64,000 nucleotides of DNA. Origin: Ypsolopha sequella (Eukaryota; Arthropoda; Insecta; Lepidoptera; Ypsolophidae). The notes under the pieces are model-generated. The model did not search any database. It was not told the DNA's origin and saw only the letters and a list, made by a program, of their open reading frames with translations. Position 1 is the stretch's first letter; each line of letters opens with the position of its first letter. The stretch lies in NCBI GenBank assembly GCA_934047225.1, contig OW204011.1, forward strand, positions 15,016,339 through 15,080,338. The letters are read 5' to 3'. Shown piece by piece: positions 62,479-64,000 of this stretch. The position numbers were made by a program, and so were the translations under genes.

Positions 62479-62718
62479 AGACGGACTGGGCTGTCGGTGA
62501 CGTTACCACCGGCAGTCATGAAGATGGATTGGACTGTCGGTGACATTACCACCGACAGCCCTGAAGACTAAGTCTCCGCAGCCGCCAACCACCATACTGG
62601 CGGCACCCCCCGGACCCGCGGGTTATAGCCCGCGGAGAAGAAGCTCGGGTAATAATTTACAAAATTGAGATCCGTACCTATGCGCACGCCCTGCGGGCGT
62701 GCGAAGACGAAAACCACC
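62479..62718 (+). other. LINE-C 3' UTR with twin stem-loops
   Basis: Two near-identical stem-loops, 62491-62515 and 62534-62558 (stem CTGTCGGTG/CACCGACAG with 7-base loop; the first has one changed pair). Further GC-rich hairpins (GGACCCGCGGGTTATAGCCC; GCACGCCCTGCGGGCGTGC) follow before the end. Likely RNA structure for recognition by the element's RT, by analogy with other LINEs. Confidence 0.65.
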
Positions 62719-62730
62719 AGTGCTGCCACC
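62719..62730. repeat. LINE-C target duplication, right
   Basis: AGTGCTGCCACC, matching 57023-57034; native H1 5' sequence continues after it. Confidence 0.92.
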
Positions 62731-62835
62731 TACCGTGCCGTGCACTAACTAACTCCGTTCGTTGGTTAGTCCGCTAGTGATTTGTTTGATTTTATTTGAT
62801 TTGATTTGATTCGTGAAGTAACAACGTAAACAACA

Positions 62836-63513
62836 ATGGCAGACACAGCAGTCGCGTCCGAGGCACCCGCACCCGCCACCCCTGCAAAGAAACAGAAAGC
62901 ATCCACCGCTGCGAAGAAACCTAAAGCTAAGCCCACGCATCCCAAGACCTCCGAGATGGTAAACAACGCCATCAAGGAACTGAAGGAGCGCAGCGGCTCC
63001 TCCCTGCAGGCGATCAAGAAGTACATCGCCGCGCAGTACAAGGTCGACGCCGAGAAACTCGCCCCGTTCATCAGGAAGTACCTTAAAAGTGCCGTCGAGT
63101 CCGGCGCACTCATCCAGACGAAGGGAAAGGGTGCCTCCGGCTCTTTCAAGCTAGAGAACACTGGCAAGAAACCCGCCGCTAAGGCCGGCCGTCCGTCCGC
63201 AGCCGCCTCTAAAAAGCAAACACCGAAAAAGGCGTCAGCCGGGGCCACCAAGAGGAAGACTGCTCCAGCATCTCCTTCGAAGGCGAAATCTGCGACAGCT
63301 TCCATCAAGGAAAAGAAAGCCGCCGCCGCAGCCAAAAAGAAACCTGCGAAAGGGAAAAGCGCCACGCCCGTCAAGGCCAGCAAGGCCAAGAGCGTCACCC
63401 CGAAGGCCAAGAAGACCGCCAAACCCCCGACCAGGAAGCCGAAAGCGCCAAAACCCAAAAAGGCCACCGCTCCGAAGGCTAAACCAGCGGCGAAGAAAGT
63501 TTCAAAGAAGTAA
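62836..63513 (+). CDS. H1: Linker histone H1, unit 3
   Basis: 225 residues, same protein as the other copies. LINE-C separates it from its TATA box, leaving about 117 bases of native 5' sequence. The coding region shows no decay, which agrees with a recent insertion. Whether any promoter activity in the LINE-C 3' end supports expression is unknown. Confidence 0.97.
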   Translation: MADTAVASEAPAPATPAKKQKASTAAKKPKAKPTHPKTSEMVNNAIKELKERSGSSLQAIKKYIAAQYKVDAEKLAPFIRKYLKSAVESGALIQTKGKGASGSFKLENTGKKPAAKAGRPSAAASKKQTPKKASAGATKRKTAPASPSKAKSATASIKEKKAAAAAKKKPAKGKSATPVKASKAKSVTPKAKKTAKPPTRKPKAPKPKKATAPKAKPAAKKVSKK

Positions 63514-63642
63514 TTCATCACGTTTGTGTATCACGATGATGGATGGATGGATGGATACACGAGCGGTCGGCGTGCTGCTGCGAAGAAGATGATCACCCTC
63601 TCTCTCTCTCCGAGCTCACGCTCGCTCGTCTCGAGCACCAAA

Positions 63643-63658
63643 AGCCCTTTTCAGGGCT
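63643..63658 (+). terminator. Histone 3' stem-loop, H1 unit 3
   Basis: AGCCCTTTTCAGGGCT, 130 bases after the stop. Confidence 0.93.
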
Positions 63659-63902
63659 ATCAAAACTTTCAAATAACCTCTGTTTCTATAGACTTCTCGC
63701 CTAAGTGAGAATCGAATCTGCATCTGTACCTACCTACGTAGGTACCTAGCAGGCAGGCACATTATTTTGCAAAAATAAGTAATATGCACAACAAACACAC
63801 CACCAAGACTGAGTATTGCTATCGCTGAACAAACTACATAACTATATATAAAGAATACTATAATAATATAATGTAGGAATAGCGTCGGACCCCCTTATCT
63901 CT

Positions 63903-63934
<32 letters not shown>

Positions 63935-64000
63935 CGTCTCTATTATACGATGTTCACAATAATTAGGCCAATAGCAAAGACTTTATTACCTTCAGAATAG
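63659..64000. repeat. H1-H2A spacer of the next unit, partial
   Basis: Same as 36275-36616: (CT)n tract at 63897-63934 and CCAAT at 63968-63972. The window ends before the H2A TATA, so the array continues to the right. Confidence 0.85.

Larger units (their letters stand above)
57035..62718 (+). mobile_element. LINE-C: apparently intact Jockey-like LINE in the H1 promoter
   Basis: 5684 bp with a perfect 12-bp target duplication. Long 5' UTR (57035-57770), two overlapping intact ORFs and a 240-base 3' UTR. The 3' end GAAGACGAAAACCACC has no poly(A) tail, unlike LINE-A and LINE-B. With full 5' sequence, open ORFs and a perfect duplication, it is the best candidate for a recently active element in the window. 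Confidence 0.93.

Overview
The window is eukaryotic and almost certainly from a moth or butterfly (Lepidoptera). It carries a tandem array of replication-dependent histone genes with insect-type products (H4 begins MTGRGKGG, H2B is the 124-residue Lys-rich insect form, H3 is H3.2-like). The spacers are full of the TACC, ACTT and GTTA microsatellites common in Lepidoptera, and the mobile elements are the usual insect mix of BEL/Pao, Jockey-like LINEs, Penelope-like elements and hAT MITEs. No CRISPR array, operon or other bacterial feature is present.

Layout. 1-5183: a decayed BEL/Pao element (BEL-1) that lacks most of its reverse transcriptase and ends in an inverted extra LTR. 5184-7463: AT-rich DNA with a long fold-back repeat. 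7464-12615: a LINE fragment (LINE-D) split by a head-to-head pair of Penelope-like elements flanked by a 12-bp target duplication. 12616-13999: small inverted-repeat elements, one with a tRNA-like core, then AT-rich DNA. 14000-14196: an orphan H4 promoter. 14197-28067: Jockey-like LINE-A, interrupted by BEL-2 (17271-25130), whose 5' LTR in turn carries a fragment of LINE-B.

28068-64000 is the histone array. The repeat is H2A, H2B, H3, H4, H1, all on the + strand, about 7.6 kb long without insertions. Unit 1 (28150-36274) has LINE-A abutting H2A, a 200-N assembly gap inside H3 and LINE-B abutting H4. Unit 2 (from 36514) has BEL-3 inside H2A. Unit 3 (from 50586) has the apparently intact LINE-C in the H1 promoter. 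Every complete gene has a TATA promoter and a histone 3' stem-loop (core GGCCCTTTTCAGGGCC, or AGCCCTTTTCAGGGCT for H1).

The most notable pattern is that three different Jockey-like LINE families have all landed between the TATA box and the expected transcription start of a histone gene: H4, H2A and H1. LINE-B has also landed at the same distance from the TATA of a BEL LTR promoter. This suggests LINEs that home on TATA core promoters, with the histone array as their main reservoir. The three BEL insertions do not share the pattern.
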